Notes: generated by a model from the letters alone, not told the origin. A stretch of 39,827 nt of DNA from Paludibacter propionicigenes (GCA_020721655.1 DYMG01000015.1:1-39827), one strand, 5' to 3'; counted from the first letter of the stretch, positions 25,390 through 33,975 are shown. Numbers and translations are program-made.

Positions 25390-28300
25390 CTATTTTATTA
25401 AAGTAACAGTTCCTGATTGTTGAAATTCTATACCGTAAATATCTTTATATGTTATTAACCAAGTATATATACCGTTTGTTGCTGTTTTGTTGTTTTTTAC
25501 TGTGCCATCCCATTCCGAATAGAAATTGTCTGTTTCAAAAATAATTTCGCCCCATCGGTTGTAAATTAGAAGTTTTACGTTATCTAAATCTATACTCGAT
25601 CCAATTAATCTCCAAGTATCATTAATTCCATCGCCATCTGGAGTAAAAGCTGTTGGTGCATATAGTGTAGCAATATCGTAAATATAAACTGTTGAATAAG
25701 TTGTATCTCTGCAACCTTTATCGCTTTCTGCAATTAAAGAAACTACATAATTATTAGAAAAAGGAGGGTATGTATGGAATGTTTCTTTGCCTATAAATGT
25801 GTTTTCATCGCCAAAATCCCAATAACTAACTTCAGTATTTTCCGAAATATTTATGAATTTAATTTCAGGTTTTAAAACGCTAGCGTTACTTGGCTCTGTT
25901 ATAAATTTTGCTTTAGGGAGTTTATAAACATTTATTAAATTTACAATTTCTTGATAAGATTTGCACCCATCAACTGAAGTTACTTCTAAACCTACTGTAA
26001 AATTGCCACTATTTTCATAAACGTGTGTTGTATTATTCGACGACAAATTATTTGAAGAATTTCCATCGCCAAAAGTCCATAAAAATGTTTGGTTTTCATC
26101 GTCAGAATGTTCTACAAAATTTACAACTAATGGTTGGCAACCTTGAGTAATATCGGCAGAAAAACTAAGTGGGGGAGCGTTTAATACAGTTACTTCAACT
26201 ATTGCAATATCTAAAGGAGAGTTGCAGTTGTCGGTTACTGTTATTTTTATTGATTCGGTTTCGCTTGGATATACTGTAAAGTAATCGGTAACATTTTGAC
26301 CATTTTCTAAAGTATATATATAGTTTCCATTTCCACCTGTAGCTTTTATTGTAATATTTAGAGGGTCGCCCGGACATATTTTTAATTTATCGCCAATTGC
26401 TGTTGCTGTAATTGGAGGGCGAACATTTACAGTTGTTTCTGCATTATTACCTATACAACCATTTGCGTCTATTGCATAAACGTAATAATTTGTAGTATCG
26501 GTAGGTGCAACTGTAATACTGTAATTTGTTTCGCCAGTGTTCCAAACATAATTGTAAGGTGGAGTGCCACCCATTGTTGAACAATATAAATCTGTTGAAT
26601 TTGTTAAACAAATAGACATTGGAGATGTAACGCTTGTAATTACTGGAGAAGGTTCTGTAATAACAATATTATTGTGAGTAATACTGCAATTGTTCGCATC
26701 TGTAATGGTTACAGAGTATATATTCCCACCAATATTCAATAAATTTTGAGTTGTAGCTCCGGTATTCCATAAAAAAGAATAATTTGGAGTTCCACCCAAA
26801 ACATTTAAGCTAATGTTTCCATTATTAGCTCCAGCACAACCTAGTGATGTTGATGTGTATGACGAAGTTATAAGTGTTGGTTGTGAAATTGTAATACTAT
26901 TTGTTGATGTGCAGTTATTTGCATCTGTTATAGTTATATTGTAAGTATTTGCCAATAAATTTGTGTTGTTTGATGTTGTGTTTCCATTTGACCAGTTGTA
27001 GGTATATGGAGTAGTTCCACCACTTGCTGTAATTGTTGCAGTTCCATCATTACTTCCAAAACAAGAAGTATTTGTGCCCGATATAACTGATGTTAAAGGG
27101 TTTTGTGGCTCTAAAATATTTACAGTGTTAGTTGTAGTACAGTTATTATTGTCTGTTACAGTAACAGTATATATTCCTGCTATTAAATTGTTTGCTGTAG
27201 ATGTTGTTTGCGATGTTGCATCACTCCATAAATATGTGTAAGTTGGAGTGCCATTTTGTGCTACAACGTTTGCACTTCCGTTATTTCCACCAAAGCACAA
27301 AACATCTGTTGTAGTTGTGTTTGAAATTAATAATGTTGGTTCTAATACTGTTTCTGAAAGTGAAGTTGTGCATCCGTGGGTGTTTGTTACTGTAACAGTA
27401 TATAAATTTGCAGATATATTGTTGTTACTTATTGTATTGATACCGTTATTCCAAGAATAAGTATAAGGAGCATCTAATGTTGAGTTGTGATTTACGGTTA
27501 AAGACCCATCAGAACTTCCAAAACACAGAGTACTTGTGCTTGAGATATTAATATTTGGATTAGGGTTAAAATTGATAGTTACCATATCGCTTGCTTGACA
27601 ACCGGCTGGGTCTAATTCTGTCCACGTTAGTATATATTCGCCATAAGTATCGGCTGTTGCGGTTGAAGTGTTTGAAGTAGCATCGCTAAAAGTTATAGTA
27701 CCAGTACCGGTATAAGACCATAAACCGTTATTTGTAGGTATTCCGTAAATTGCATTTAGCTGTATAGTTAAGCCGCAAATGCTATCGTTGGTTCCTGCAT
27801 TTGGTATTGGTGTAACACAACAACCTGGGTGGTTACTTGGGTGTATGTAAACAGGTAGAATAGTGTCGTAAGAGCAGCCAAAATCGTCGGTAGCTGTGAA
27901 TGTATAATATTCTGTTCCTCCAATAGTTGATGGTATTGCTGTTCCAACTCCGTTAGTTTGTGAGTTAATGTTTTGCCCGCTCCATGTATATTGTGCTTGA
28001 TTGTAAGTGTTCCCAAAAACCCAAAGTGAGGTTGTTAATGATGGATCCCAGTTTATTGTCCACGAGAAAATGTAGCCATCGTCGGCTCCTAAGTTATCTG
28101 TTACTTGAATTGTCCAATCGCCGTTTAGAGGGCAACCTAAAAGATTATTCCAATCATTACCCATAGGGTCGTAATTTCCTGCAGGTATATAGCTCATATT
28201 TGAGTATGTTTGACCTGTAACATCTGTATAGTTATATGTATTACTTCCATCGGCAGCATCGCTCCAAGTTTGTCCGGCAGGTGTTGTTGTCCAGCAATAG

Positions 28301-29427
28301 TCGTAACCAACTCCGGGTACTGAGCCTGGGTCAACAGGTTCACCAACATGATCCCAATCTAAGTTATTAGTACCTGCGAAAGTAACTAAATGAGTAGTAC
28401 TTCCGTTGGGACAAATTATGTTTATGTCTAAATCTCCTGCATAAGAATGTTCCATATTTATGCAAACACTTTGTAAGTCGTTTATGTTGGTTAAAGTTGC
28501 CCCTGGTGCAAAAATATTATAAGTTAATTGGGTTTCGTACGAGTTTCCACTACCATCTGGTAAAAAAACAGCTCCTCCATTAATTGCAGGTAATGGTTGG
28601 CTCCAAGTATTTGTATTTGCTACGCCTGTAAAATTAATTGTTTGTCCCGGACATATAGTGTCTGTAATAGAAGTTCCTGTAAAAATTGGGGTTGTAGAAA
28701 CCATTACTACATTACGAACTAAGTTTGTGTTATTGCAATTATATTGGTCAACAACATCTAGAAATACATAAAAACCGCCTTCTGGAAACGAGTGGCTTAC
28801 GGTTGTAAGCCCAACGCCAGATTGGGTTGTTCCATCGCCAAAATCCCAGTAAAAAGTACTTGTTGCGTCGCTTTGTGTATAGTTTACGTTGTTGTTGGCG
28901 TAATTACTTGCTGCGGTAAAAGTTACAGGTGTGTTTTGGCAAACTCTTATTGTGTCGCCATTGTAATATGTTGGGTTTGCAGTAACTATGTCTGAAGTGA
29001 AATCTTGACAAGGTAATGTACATGAAATACTTGCTGCCCAGCCTGCATGCTCTACAGAACCATCGGAAGTAAAGACAAATGTTAAACAACCACTGCCTTG
29101 AGATTCAATTGTTTGTCCTTGTAGCATTGTGTTAGTTCCATCAACAACAAGTTGAGTACCGCCTGTTCCAACACCATCGTATATTTGTATGTAATCCCAG
29201 TTGTTTTCTATGTCGAAAGCCGTAAAATTAAAGCTAATTTGTGAACCCGGTTGGTTTGAACAAAAAGTCATTGTTAAATTTTGAGATGCTGAGTATGTAC
29301 CCGTAGAGCCTCCCGAGTCGTAAAATGTTCCACCACAAGTATTTATTGTTGTGTTAGACATATTGTATGTTTGAGCATTTAAAAAAACGCTTGAAGATAT
29401 TAGTAGTATTAAGATAATTATTCTCAT
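25390..29427 (-). CDS. Multidomain secreted protein with CUB, PKD, P-domain, SprB repeats and a gliding-motility C-terminal sorting domain
   Basis: The 1345-residue protein has a signal peptide (to about residue 18, ..SSVFLNAQ). A CUB domain follows (about 25-140, CGGTFYDSGG.. to AGWAASISC), then a PKD domain (about 190-245, FYWDFGDGTTQSG) and a proprotein-convertase P-like domain (about 300-465). An Ig-like region comes next, then four SprB-type repeats of about 75 residues (about 622-930; CFGxxxG ... TYxWSNG ... YxVTVTDxxxC), and two more PKD domains (FLWTFGDGNSSNN, SYWDFGDENTF). The chain ends with the CHU_C domain APTAFTPDGDGINDTW ... YNRWGEIIFETDNF ... WDGT from about residue 1257. That domain is a type B T9SS secretion signal. 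It is probably a surface adhesin or motility protein; no protease or glycosidase catalytic domain was seen. It follows the 134-residue secreted protein gene by 16 bases. Confidence 0.9.
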   Translation of the reverse strand: MRIIILILLISSSVFLNAQTYNMSNTTINTCGGTFYDSGGSTGTYSASQNLTMTFCSNQPGSQISFNFTAFDIENNWDYIQIYDGVGTGGTQLVVDGTNTMLQGQTIESQGSGCLTFVFTSDGSVEHAGWAASISCTLPCQDFTSDIVTANPTYYNGDTIRVCQNTPVTFTAASNYANNNVNYTQSDATSTFYWDFGDGTTQSGVGLTTVSHSFPEGGFYVFLDVVDQYNCNNTNLVRNVVMVSTTPIFTGTSITDTICPGQTINFTGVANTNTWSQPLPAINGGAVFLPDGSGNSYETQLTYNIFAPGATLTNINDLQSVCINMEHSYAGDLDINIICPNGSTTHLVTFAGTNNLDWDHVGEPVDPGSVPGVGYDYCWTTTPAGQTWSDAADGSNTYNYTDVTGQTYSNMSYIPAGNYDPMGNDWNNLLGCPLNGDWTIQVTDNLGADDGYIFSWTINWDPSLTTSLWVFGNTYNQAQYTWSGQNINSQTNGVGTAIPSTIGGTEYYTFTATDDFGCSYDTILPVYIHPSNHPGCCVTPIPNAGTNDSICGLTIQLNAIYGIPTNNGLWSYTGTGTITFSDATSNTSTATADTYGEYILTWTELDPAGCQASDMVTINFNPNPNINISSTSTLCFGSSDGSLTVNHNSTLDAPYTYSWNNGINTISNNNISANLYTVTVTNTHGCTTSLSETVLEPTLLISNTTTTDVLCFGGNNGSANVVAQNGTPTYTYLWSDATSQTTSTANNLIAGIYTVTVTDNNNCTTTNTVNILEPQNPLTSVISGTNTSCFGSNDGTATITASGGTTPYTYNWSNGNTTSNNTNLLANTYNITITDANNCTSTNSITISQPTLITSSYTSTSLGCAGANNGNISLNVLGGTPNYSFLWNTGATTQNLLNIGGNIYSVTITDANNCSITHNNIVITEPSPVITSVTSPMSICLTNSTDLYCSTMGGTPPYNYVWNTGETNYSITVAPTDTTNYYVYAIDANGCIGNNAETTVNVRPPITATAIGDKLKICPGDPLNITIKATGGNGNYIYTLENGQNVTDYFTVYPSETESIKITVTDNCNSPLDIAIVEVTVLNAPPLSFSADITQGCQPLVVNFVEHSDDENQTFLWTFGDGNSSNNLSSNNTTHVYENSGNFTVGLEVTSVDGCKSYQEIVNLINVYKLPKAKFITEPSNASVLKPEIKFINISENTEVSYWDFGDENTFIGKETFHTYPPFSNNYVVSLIAESDKGCRDTTYSTVYIYDIATLYAPTAFTPDGDGINDTWRLIGSSIDLDNVKLLIYNRWGEIIFETDNFYSEWDGTVKNNKTATNGIYTWLITYKDIYGIEFQQSGTVTLIK

Positions 29428-29443
29428 AAAATTATGGTTGTTG

Positions 29444-29848
29444 TTATTTTACTGAATTGTAATTTTCACTAAATTCTTTTACCGAATAAAAAACAATAGT
29501 TTTCCCGGTATTTCCTATTTTGTAATAAGTTCTGTTGTTATACTGTTTTTGGTAATTATATTCCAAAACATTAAAATTAGTTAAATCAACACTTGTTAGT
29601 GGTTCGTTTATTATTTCTTTTGTTTGTGTGTTAATTTTTAGTAGTTCGGGAAATGATTCCGATTTTTCGAAATTATCAATAATAAAATATGAGTTTGTAA
29701 GTTCGTATTCTAATTGTTTAATTTGGGTTTCAGATAAAGATTGTAAGTATTCAATGTTATATTTAACAAGTAATTTGTTGTTGAAACTATTTTGAGAATA
29801 GCTTAAAAAACTTACTGATAGAATAATAAATAAAAATGTTTGCTTCAT
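29444..29848 (-). CDS. Small secreted protein of unknown function, in operon with the CHU_C protein
   Basis: This 134-residue protein has a signal peptide (MKQTFLFIILSVSFLSYSQ) and no family I recognise. The mature part contains an ETQIKQLEYELTNSYFII segment and a C-terminal IGNTGKTIVFYSVKEF segment, a mixed alpha/beta pattern. It has no lipobox Cys and no sorting domain, so it should remain in the periplasm. The large T9SS client begins only 16 bases downstream on the same strand, so it may be a partner or chaperone for that client (inference from position). Confidence 0.6.
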   Translation of the reverse strand: MKQTFLFIILSVSFLSYSQNSFNNKLLVKYNIEYLQSLSETQIKQLEYELTNSYFIIDNFEKSESFPELLKINTQTKEIINEPLTSVDLTNFNVLEYNYQKQYNNRTYYKIGNTGKTIVFYSVKEFSENYNSVK

Positions 29849-29893
29849 TGTTGTTTTTTTATATGTTGACTATGTTAAATAACATTTAGTTGC

Positions 29894-29901
29894 CAAAAAT
29901 A
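29894..29901 (-). promoter_or_regulatory. Candidate -7 box for the small secreted protein/CHU_C operon
   Basis: On the minus strand TATTTTTG (29901-29894) matches TAnnTTTG, 45 bases before the ATG at 29848. No -33 TTTG at 20 bases. Confidence 0.4.
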
Positions 29902-30003
29902 TTAAATATTTTTATTAAACTATTGTAATTTATACTAATATATATATAACATAGATAAATGTTATTTTGTGTTAGATTATGATATTGATTAGAAATTCCA
30001 AAT

Positions 30004-30108
30004 TATACAAAATATAAATAATATATAGTTCAATCAATGAATTGTATAATGCCGATCAATAGCTGTTTATTCCAATTTTGGAATATTACAGATATGCTTT
30101 CGGTATTA
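30004..30108 (+). repeat. Interspersed structured repeat, copy A
   Basis: This copy has an AT-rich left arm (ATACAAAATATAAATAATAT..), then an outer stem TAATGCCGA (30047-30055) / TCGGTATTA (30100-30108, one G.T pair), enclosing a perfect inner hairpin TATTCCAA-TT-TTGGAATA (30068-30085). A middle stem ATAGCTGT / ACAGATAT pairs at seven of eight positions. Its right end supplies the stop codon of the thioredoxin-like gene (30106-30108). It is about 87% identical to copy C over the left arm. Confidence 0.8.
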
Positions 30109-30612
30109 TTCCAAATTTGCTATGTTTAAGAAATCGTACTCTAAGTTTGTAGTTGGAGTTTCTACTATTCTGCCAATTTCTTTATTGTTTTTGTAAAAAA
30201 TAAAAGTGGGTATTTTGGTTATGTTGTATTCTGAAATATCTGATAAAATGGCATCTTTTTGTGTGTTTACAGCAATAATTTGCAAGTTGTTTTTATTAAA
30301 ATTTATTAAATCTAACACTTTCATAAATCGAGGGAATTCTCTGCGAGAGTCGCTACACCAAACACCTAAAACAATAGTTATTGATATTTCATTAATAACA
30401 TTGGGTAATGCTAAAACTATTTCATAATCAGGTATATATGTGTTGTATTCGGTAAAAAACCAATTACTATAAGGTTCTGTTTTAAAAGTATTTTCGTTGC
30501 AAATACCAACAATTAAGCTATCGTTGTATTTTTGGTCGAATATTTTGTTGTTTAAATTTTGAGAAAAACTAATAGTATAACTAAACAGAAGGGTAATAAT
30601 TAAAAATCGCAT
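30106..30612 (-). CDS. Thioredoxin-like protein with a single active-site cysteine
   Basis: The 168-residue form starts at ATG 30612, giving a clean signal peptide (MRFLIITLLFSYTISFSQ); an upstream in-frame ATG at 30648 would put 12 extra residues before it. The mature part has a thioredoxin-fold pattern: VLGVWCSDSRREFPRFMKVL at the active-site position, then IIAVNTQ, and the cis-Pro segment KIPTFIFYKNNKEIGRIVE. The normal CxxC reads CSDS, so the second Cys is missing, which rules out ordinary disulfide-oxidase chemistry and suggests a redox-sensing, glutathione-type or structural role. Probably periplasmic. The stop lies inside repeat copy A. Confidence 0.75.
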   Translation of the reverse strand: MRFLIITLLFSYTISFSQNLNNKIFDQKYNDSLIVGICNENTFKTEPYSNWFFTEYNTYIPDYEIVLALPNVINEISITIVLGVWCSDSRREFPRFMKVLDLINFNKNNLQIIAVNTQKDAILSDISEYNITKIPTFIFYKNNKEIGRIVETPTTNLEYDFLNIANLE

Positions 30613-30653
30613 ATCAAAAATTTTAACAAAGTTATAAATTAATTTCATATTTG

Positions 30654-30661
30654 TACCTTTG
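30654..30661 (+). promoter_or_regulatory. Candidate hslR -7 box, four bases from the start codon
   Basis: TACCTTTG matches TAnnTTTG and ends four bases before the ATG at 30666, the same spacing as at pabB. If used, the mRNA would be leaderless. No TTTG at the -33 position. Confidence 0.45.
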
Positions 30662-30665
30662 CCAA

Positions 30666-31061
30666 ATGCAAATAAAGGAAGTTGAAAATGTTAGAGCCGA
30701 TAAATTTTTGTGGGCAGTAAGGCTTTTTAAAACTCGTGCTATTGCTACCGAAGAAATAAATAAAGGCAGAGTTTTAATAAATGGAAGTAAAATTAAACCT
30801 TCGAGGGTTATTAAAAAAGGCGATGTTGTAGATATTGTAAAACCACCAATAACTTTTTCTTATCAAGTGTTACTAATTACAGACAACAGACAGCCTGCAA
30901 AAAATATAGAGTTTGTTTTAAAAGATGTTACAAAAAGCGAAGAACTTGAAAAAATGGAACTTCTTAAAACTGGAAAAACATCAATATATAGAGAAAAAGG
31001 CTTGGGGCGACCAACAAAAAAAGAGCGAAGAATTTTAGACGATTTTATAGAAGATTTTTAA
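30666..31061 (+). CDS. hslR: S4-domain RNA-binding protein, Hsp15 (HslR) family
   Basis: The 131-residue protein starts with an S4 RNA-binding domain (RADKFLWAVRLFKTRAIATE.., continuing to KGDVVDIV, about residues 9-60) and ends with a basic, charged tail (GLGRPTKKERRILDDFIEDF). In E. coli, Hsp15 binds 50S subunits with stalled nascent chains and helps recycle them. The start is ATG 30666; the in-frame TTG at 30651 is rejected because it lies before the -7 box. It is divergent from the thioredoxin-like gene, and the next gene, tatD, is 53 bases downstream. Confidence 0.9.
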   Translation: MQIKEVENVRADKFLWAVRLFKTRAIATEEINKGRVLINGSKIKPSRVIKKGDVVDIVKPPITFSYQVLLITDNRQPAKNIEFVLKDVTKSEELEKMELLKTGKTSIYREKGLGRPTKKERRILDDFIEDF

Positions 31062-31092
31062 AAAACTATAAAAATTAATGTTTTTGAATGTT

Positions 31093-31100
31093 TACTTTTG
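31093..31100 (+). promoter_or_regulatory. Candidate -7 box for tatD
   Basis: TACTTTTG matches TAnnTTTG, 14 bases before the ATG at 31115. The -33 position lacks TTTG. Confidence 0.4.
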
Positions 31101-31114
31101 ACAAAAAATAGAAA

Positions 31115-31906
31115 ATGGTTTTAGTTGATACACATTCTCATATTTATTTGCCTGAATTTGAAAAGGATAGAGACGAAGTTGTTTATAATTCTAGCAAACA
31201 AAATGTTAAATATATTTTTTTACCCAATATTGATAGCTCGTCTGTAGAAGATATGCTAAAATTAGCAAAAAAATACGCAGGAAATATTTTTCCAATGATG
31301 GGTTTACACCCAACTTCCGTAGAAGATGATTATGAAAAAGAACTCGAAAAGGTTGAAAATTGGCTTGAAAAAGAAAAATTTTATGCGATAGGAGAAATAG
31401 GTCTCGATTATTATTGGGATACAACATTTAAACAAGAACAAATTTTTGCATTTGAATTTCAATTAAAATTGGCATTGAAATACAATTTGCCCGCAATAAT
31501 TCACGTAAGAAATGCATTCGACGATGCCATAGATATAATAAATAAACCAGAATTTAATAATTTAACAGGCATTTTTCACTGCTTTACAGGAACTCTTGAG
31601 CAAGCAAATAAAATAATACAAAAAGGCTTTAAACTTGGTATTGGCGGAGTTGTTACTTTTCAAAAATCGGGATTAGATAAAGTTGTTAAAGAAATAGATT
31701 TAAATAATATAGTTTTAGAAACCGATTCGCCTTATTTATCGCCAGAACCAAAAAGAGGAAAACGAAATGAAAGTACATATTTGTACTATATTGCAAAAAA
31801 AATAGCAGAAATTAAAAATATTAGCATTGATGATGTTGCCAAAATAACAACAAAAAATGCTTGCGAAATATTTAAAATGGAATTAATACCGAAAGCATCT
31901 CTGTAA
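31115..31906 (+). CDS. tatD: TatD family metal-dependent hydrolase (DNase)
   Basis: This 263-residue TIM-barrel metallohydrolase shows the metal ligands in order: DTHSHIY at the N-terminus, EIGLDYYW, the His in IIHVRNA, HCFTG and ETDSPYLSPEP. TatD proteins are 3'-5' DNases and RNases with possible roles in DNA repair and RNA turnover. The final residues ELIPKASL are encoded by the conserved right end of repeat copy B, and the stop codon touches the inner hairpin of that repeat, so the C-terminus appears to have been remodelled by the insertion. All catalytic motifs lie well before this point. Confidence 0.92.
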   Translation: MVLVDTHSHIYLPEFEKDRDEVVYNSSKQNVKYIFLPNIDSSSVEDMLKLAKKYAGNIFPMMGLHPTSVEDDYEKELEKVENWLEKEKFYAIGEIGLDYYWDTTFKQEQIFAFEFQLKLALKYNLPAIIHVRNAFDDAIDIINKPEFNNLTGIFHCFTGTLEQANKIIQKGFKLGIGGVVTFQKSGLDKVVKEIDLNNIVLETDSPYLSPEPKRGKRNESTYLYYIAKKIAEIKNISIDDVAKITTKNACEIFKMELIPKASL

Positions 31907-31991
31907 TAGTCCAATAGGAATTGGACTAAACATCTATTGCATCGGCATTATACTTTTTTTAAATGGACTAAAATATAAATCAAATTAGTAT
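31884..31991 (-). repeat. Interspersed structured repeat, copy B (inverted)
   Basis: Read on the minus strand this is the same element as copies A and C. The outer stem is TAATACCGA (31884-31892) / TCGGCATTA (31942-31950), and the inner hairpin is a perfect TAGTCCAAT-AGGA-ATTGGACTA (31907-31928). The AT-rich arm runs to 31991, nine bases before the ansA start. It fills the whole tatD-ansA gap and reaches into tatD. Confidence 0.8.
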
Positions 31992-31999
31992 AAAATAAA

Positions 32000-33034
32000 A
32001 TGAACGAAAAAGCAAAAATACTAATTATATATACCGGAGGAACAATTGGTATGAAAGAAAATATTGAATCAGGAGCACTATCGCCGGTAAATTTTTCTGA
32101 AATATCAAACGAAATACCCGAAATTAGAAAATTTAATTTTCAAATAGATTCAATTGAGTTTGATACCCCCATAGACTCGTCGGATATTGATTTTAATTTT
32201 TGGAAAAAATTAGCTAATATCATTTTTGATAATTATAAAAAATACACAGGTTTTGTTGTTTTGCATGGTACCGATACAATGGCATTTACAGCATCAATGC
32301 TAAGTTTTATGTTTGTAAACTTAAACAAACCTGTGATTTTTACAGGTTCGCAATTGCCAATAGGAATGCTACGTACCGATGGCAAAGAAAATTTAATTTC
32401 GGCTATAGAAATAGCTGCTGCAAAAGAAAACAACCAGTCGGTAGTTCCAGAAGTTTGTATTTATTTTGAAAATAGACTTTTTAGGGGCAACAGAACTAGA
32501 AAAAGTAACGCCGAATATTTTAATGCTTTTGCTTCAGAAAATTATCCAAATTTAGCAAATGTAGGGATAAACATAAAATACAATTATAAATATATAAATT
32601 ACCCAACAAAGCAACTCGACTGTTTTTCTGTAAATACAAAAATAGAAAATAGAGTAGGAGTTCTTAAACTTTTTCCAGGCATCACAAAAGAATTTGTAAA
32701 TGCAATTGTAAACACATCGAACATAAAGGCTTTAGTTTTAGAAACTTTTGGTTCGGGAAATGCAATTACAAAAAAATGGTTTCTCGATATATTAAAAAAT
32801 GCAAATAAAAAAGGATTGGTAATTGCAAATGTAACCCAATGTAGTGCAGGCTCTGTGCAACAAGGTAAATATCAGACTAGTGTTGGATTAATAGATGCAG
32901 GAGTTATTAGTGGTAACGATATTACAACTGAAGCTGCAATCACTAAATTAATGCATTTATTAGCACAAAATTACTCTATTGAAGAGGTAAAAAAACAGTT
33001 CGAAACATCTATTTCAGGCGAAATGTCGGTGTAA
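32000..33034 (+). CDS. ansA: Type I (cytosolic) L-asparaginase
   Basis: The 344-residue enzyme hydrolyses asparagine to aspartate and ammonia. The two catalytic threonine motifs are visible: IYTGGTIGM (10-18) and VLHGTDTMAFTASML, with the family segment GSQLPIGMLRTDGKENL after it. It lacks a signal peptide, so it is the cytosolic low-affinity type I form. It starts nine bases after the edge of repeat copy B, which therefore makes up its whole upstream region. I could find no independent -7/-33 pair there, so expression may depend on tatD transcription reading through the repeat, or on a promoter within it. Confidence 0.92.
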   Translation: MNEKAKILIIYTGGTIGMKENIESGALSPVNFSEISNEIPEIRKFNFQIDSIEFDTPIDSSDIDFNFWKKLANIIFDNYKKYTGFVVLHGTDTMAFTASMLSFMFVNLNKPVIFTGSQLPIGMLRTDGKENLISAIEIAAAKENNQSVVPEVCIYFENRLFRGNRTRKSNAEYFNAFASENYPNLANVGINIKYNYKYINYPTKQLDCFSVNTKIENRVGVLKLFPGITKEFVNAIVNTSNIKALVLETFGSGNAITKKWFLDILKNANKKGLVIANVTQCSAGSVQQGKYQTSVGLIDAGVISGNDITTEAAITKLMHLLAQNYSIEEVKKQFETSISGEMSV

Positions 33035-33037
33035 TTT

Positions 33038-33069
33038 TTTGGTTAATTAGTTTAAAAAGTTTAATTTTG
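33038..33069 (+). promoter_or_regulatory. Candidate rluA promoter (TTTG-N20-TAATTTTG) overlapping the apparent start codon
   Basis: TTTG at 33038-33041, a 20-base spacer and TAATTTTG at 33062-33069 match the consensus exactly. The only usual-type start codon for the downstream gene, TTG 33067-33069, is the last three bases of the -7 box, which creates a conflict. Confidence 0.5.
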
Positions 33070-33975
33070 ATTTTAGTTGTAGAGCATATTGTTGATGGAA
33101 TAGACCAATTAATTAGGTTTATAGATTATTCAAATAAGAATTTTACTGAACATATTATATCGAGAAAAGGAATTAAAAAAGCTATAAAAAGCGGAGAATT
33201 GCAGTTAAATAATAAAATTGTAGAATCTGGAAGATATTTAAAAAATGGAGATAAAATTCAATTGTTTTATTTGGAAAATAATGCTCCAAAAACTTACGAT
33301 TTAAAATTAGATGTTGTTTTTGAAGATGAGTTTATTGCTGTAATAAATAAACCGGCAGGAGTTTTGGTTAGCGGAAATAAATATAGAACTATTGTAAATT
33401 CATTGCCATTTAATATAAAAAAATCTACCGAAAAAGATGTTTTGCAATGGGCAAAACCGGTTCACAGGCTCGATTATCAGACAAGCGGTTTGTTAATTGT
33501 TGCAAAAACAAAAACAGCATTAACTAATTTAAGTAAACAGTTTGAAAATAAGTGTGTTAGGAAAAAATATGTTGCCATAGTTATTGGTAAACCAGAAAAT
33601 TTTGGAACAATTAATTTAGATATTGAAAACAAGAAATCTTTAACAGAATATAGAGTATTAAATTTTGTAAATTCAATTAAAAATAAACATTTAACGTTAG
33701 TTGAACTTTATCCAAAAACAGGCAGAACACATCAACTTAGAATACATTTAAGCAGTATTGGTAACCCAATTTTAGGCGATAAATTATATGGTAATGAAGG
33801 TATGATTTTTAAACACAAAGGTTTGTTTTTAAGCTCGGTTGGTGTTATTTTTAAACATCCTATTACAGACGAGGAAATGAGTGTTGAAATAGAAATTCCG
33901 ACCAAATTTAATTTACGAATGGAAAGAGAACAAATTATGTGGGAAAAAGCAAAACAATTTAATAGTAATAAATAA
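33067..33975 (+). CDS. RluA family pseudouridine synthase
   Basis: The 302-residue protein has an N-terminal S4 domain (about residues 10-70) and a pseudouridine synthase domain. The catalytic Asp136 is in VHRLDYQTSGLLIVAKT; other motifs are INKPAGVLV, RKKYVAIV and the RTHQLRIHL element. It modifies a uridine in rRNA or tRNA; RluA, C and D subtypes cannot be separated here. The start is uncertain. TTG 33067 is the only conventional start in the open frame (which extends to a stop at 32980), yet it overlaps a perfect promoter -7 box. Either that promoter is not used, or initiation is at a rare codon just downstream (ATT 33070 or later). Confidence 0.88.
   Translation: MILVVEHIVDGIDQLIRFIDYSNKNFTEHIISRKGIKKAIKSGELQLNNKIVESGRYLKNGDKIQLFYLENNAPKTYDLKLDVVFEDEFIAVINKPAGVLVSGNKYRTIVNSLPFNIKKSTEKDVLQWAKPVHRLDYQTSGLLIVAKTKTALTNLSKQFENKCVRKKYVAIVIGKPENFGTINLDIENKKSLTEYRVLNFVNSIKNKHLTLVELYPKTGRTHQLRIHLSSIGNPILGDKLYGNEGMIFKHKGLFLSSVGVIFKHPITDEEMSVEIEIPTKFNLRMEREQIMWEKAKQFNSNK

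Noticed and set aside
25390-29427. Repeated DNA segments in the CHU_C protein gene as a possible DNA repeat array
   Set aside because: The periodicity follows protein domains (SprB repeats) and is not conserved at the DNA level as a tandem array would be.
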